Shown here: piece after piece, positions 8,794-9,444 of the stretch | Layout of the letters: each line of letters starts with the position of its first letter | Numbering within the stretch: the first letter of the stretch is position 1 | Origin: JAULUH01 sp032111745 | GTDB lineage: Bacteria; Chloroflexota; Anaerolineae; JAAEKA01 | Length of the DNA stretch: 9,444 bases | Assembly (NCBI GenBank): GCA_032111745.1 | Contig: JAULUH010000065.1 | Coordinates: forward strand, 1-9,444 | Direction: 5' to 3' | Notes under the pieces: model-generated | Database searches by the model: none | Told to the model about the DNA's origin: nothing | The model's input: only the letters and a program-made list of their open reading frames with translations | Program-made: the position numbers and the translations under genes

Positions 8794-9444
8794 AGGTACT
8801 CGAAGGGCTCCGCCGCAGCCTGGGGTGGAAGCTGTTCCTGTCCTACCTGGTCATCATCGTGGTTGCGGTGCTGGTGTTGGCTGGCACGGCCAACTTCCAT
8901 ACCACGACAGCTCTGAACCGCCACATCGAGGACATGCAGGCGGCCTTGCAGCACGGGCCTGACGCCACGACCGACCTGGACGCCAGCCTGCACGAGGCGG
9001 TCAACGAGATCATTGCCGTAGCTGCGATCGTAGCCATCCTGGCCGCGGTGATCGTCAGCGTGTTCACCGTGCGCCGCATCGTGACTCCTCTGCAGGCTAT
9101 GATCGCAGGCAGCCAGCGCATCGCCGGGGGGGACTATCATCAGCGGGTGCCCGTGGCCAGTGAGGATGAACTCGGCGCGTTGGCCCTATCGTTCAATCAG
9201 ATGGCCTCAGCACTGGAACAGACCGACCAGCGACGCCTGGAGCTGATCGGCAACGTGGCTCATGAGCTGCGCACCCCCCTCTCCAGCGTGCGTGGCACTA
9301 TGGAGGGACTGGTCGATGGTGTGTTGCCTCCAGACTCTGAAACCTTCCTCAGCGTGCAGCGAGAGGTGGCCCGCCTGCAACGCCTGGTACAAGACCTGGA
9401 GGAGTTATCCCGTGCTGAGGCCGGCCAGATCTCCCTCACCCCTC
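8790..9444 (+). CDS. Sensor histidine kinase, N-terminal part (cut by the window end)
   Basis: This is the membrane sensor partner of the preceding regulator. The 218 codons in the window give a cytoplasmic start, TM1 (about 14-34), a short external loop of about 40 residues, TM2 (about 73-93), a HAMP linker (about 95-147, including RRIVTPLQAM and EDELGALALSFNQMA), and the dimerisation helix with the H-box ELIGNVAHELRTPLSS. H158 (codon at 9261) is the expected phosphorylation site. The ATP-binding domain lies beyond the window. The external loop is too small for a separate folded sensor domain, so the signal may be sensed in the membrane or by a partner protein. The ATG overlaps the regulator's TGA by four nt (ATGA). 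Both order and overlap are typical of OmpR-class two-component operons. Confidence 0.95.
   Translation, partial: MKVLEGLRRSLGWKLFLSYLVIIVVAVLVLAGTANFHTTTALNRHIEDMQAALQHGPDATTDLDASLHEAVNEIIAVAAIVAILAAVIVSVFTVRRIVTPLQAMIAGSQRIAGGDYHQRVPVASEDELGALALSFNQMASALEQTDQRRLELIGNVAHELRTPLSSVRGTMEGLVDGVLPPDSETFLSVQREVARLQRLVQDLEELSRAEAGQISLTP

Overview
The window is GC-rich, bacterial and densely coded. The best guess is a member of the Chloroflexota (Anaerolineae/Caldilineae-like). The reasons are a GT-C membrane protein with paired C-terminal beta-rich domains of a type common in that phylum, a T-box leader in front of leuS, and clean sigma70-type promoters in a high-GC background. This is an inference from gene style, not from a marker gene.

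Layout: (1) 49-2536, + strand: a promoter and a large polytopic GT-C/DUF2142-like membrane protein. Its reading frame runs through the next promoter and ends inside a tRNA. (2) 2478-2742: a consensus promoter, tandem tRNA-Ala genes with anticodons CGC and GGC, and a strong terminator hairpin. (3) 2769-3696 (or 3726), - strand: a lower-GC mntA-hepT toxin-antitoxin pair (nucleotidyltransferase antitoxin, HEPN toxin) with its own promoter, whose geometry predicts a leaderless mRNA. (4) 3727-4270: a non-coding stretch holding a decayed repeat patch, a TTGACA-17-TATACT promoter and a leucine T-box riboswitch (CUC specifier, T-box core, terminator with eight Ts). (5) 4271-7135, + strand: leuS, about 954 codons, with an apparent extra block of roughly 100 residues inside the editing domain. 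(6) 7209-7614, - strand: a bidirectional hairpin terminator and a small PF04020-like (phage holin family 4) membrane protein gene, broken by a one-base frameshift at the junction of its two internal repeats. (7) 7615-8100: non-coding, with a strong leftward promoter, an inverted repeat and the promoter of the next operon. (8) 8101-9444, + strand: an OmpR-family response regulator overlapping by ATGA a sensor histidine kinase that is cut off by the window end.

How the parts relate: the tRNA genes and the T-box-controlled synthetase are translation-supply functions. Uncharged tRNA-Leu should let leuS transcription read through the leader terminator. The toxin-antitoxin pair sits between them on the opposite strand and looks acquired. 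The two-component operon is a separate unit whose stimulus cannot be told from the sequence.

I found no clear new multi-gene system. The most interesting points are the LeuRS editing-domain insertion, the holin-like gene split at its repeat boundary, the coding frame that overlaps a tRNA promoter, the predicted leaderless antitoxin mRNA, and an orphan promoter driving about 250 nt of untranslated RNA.
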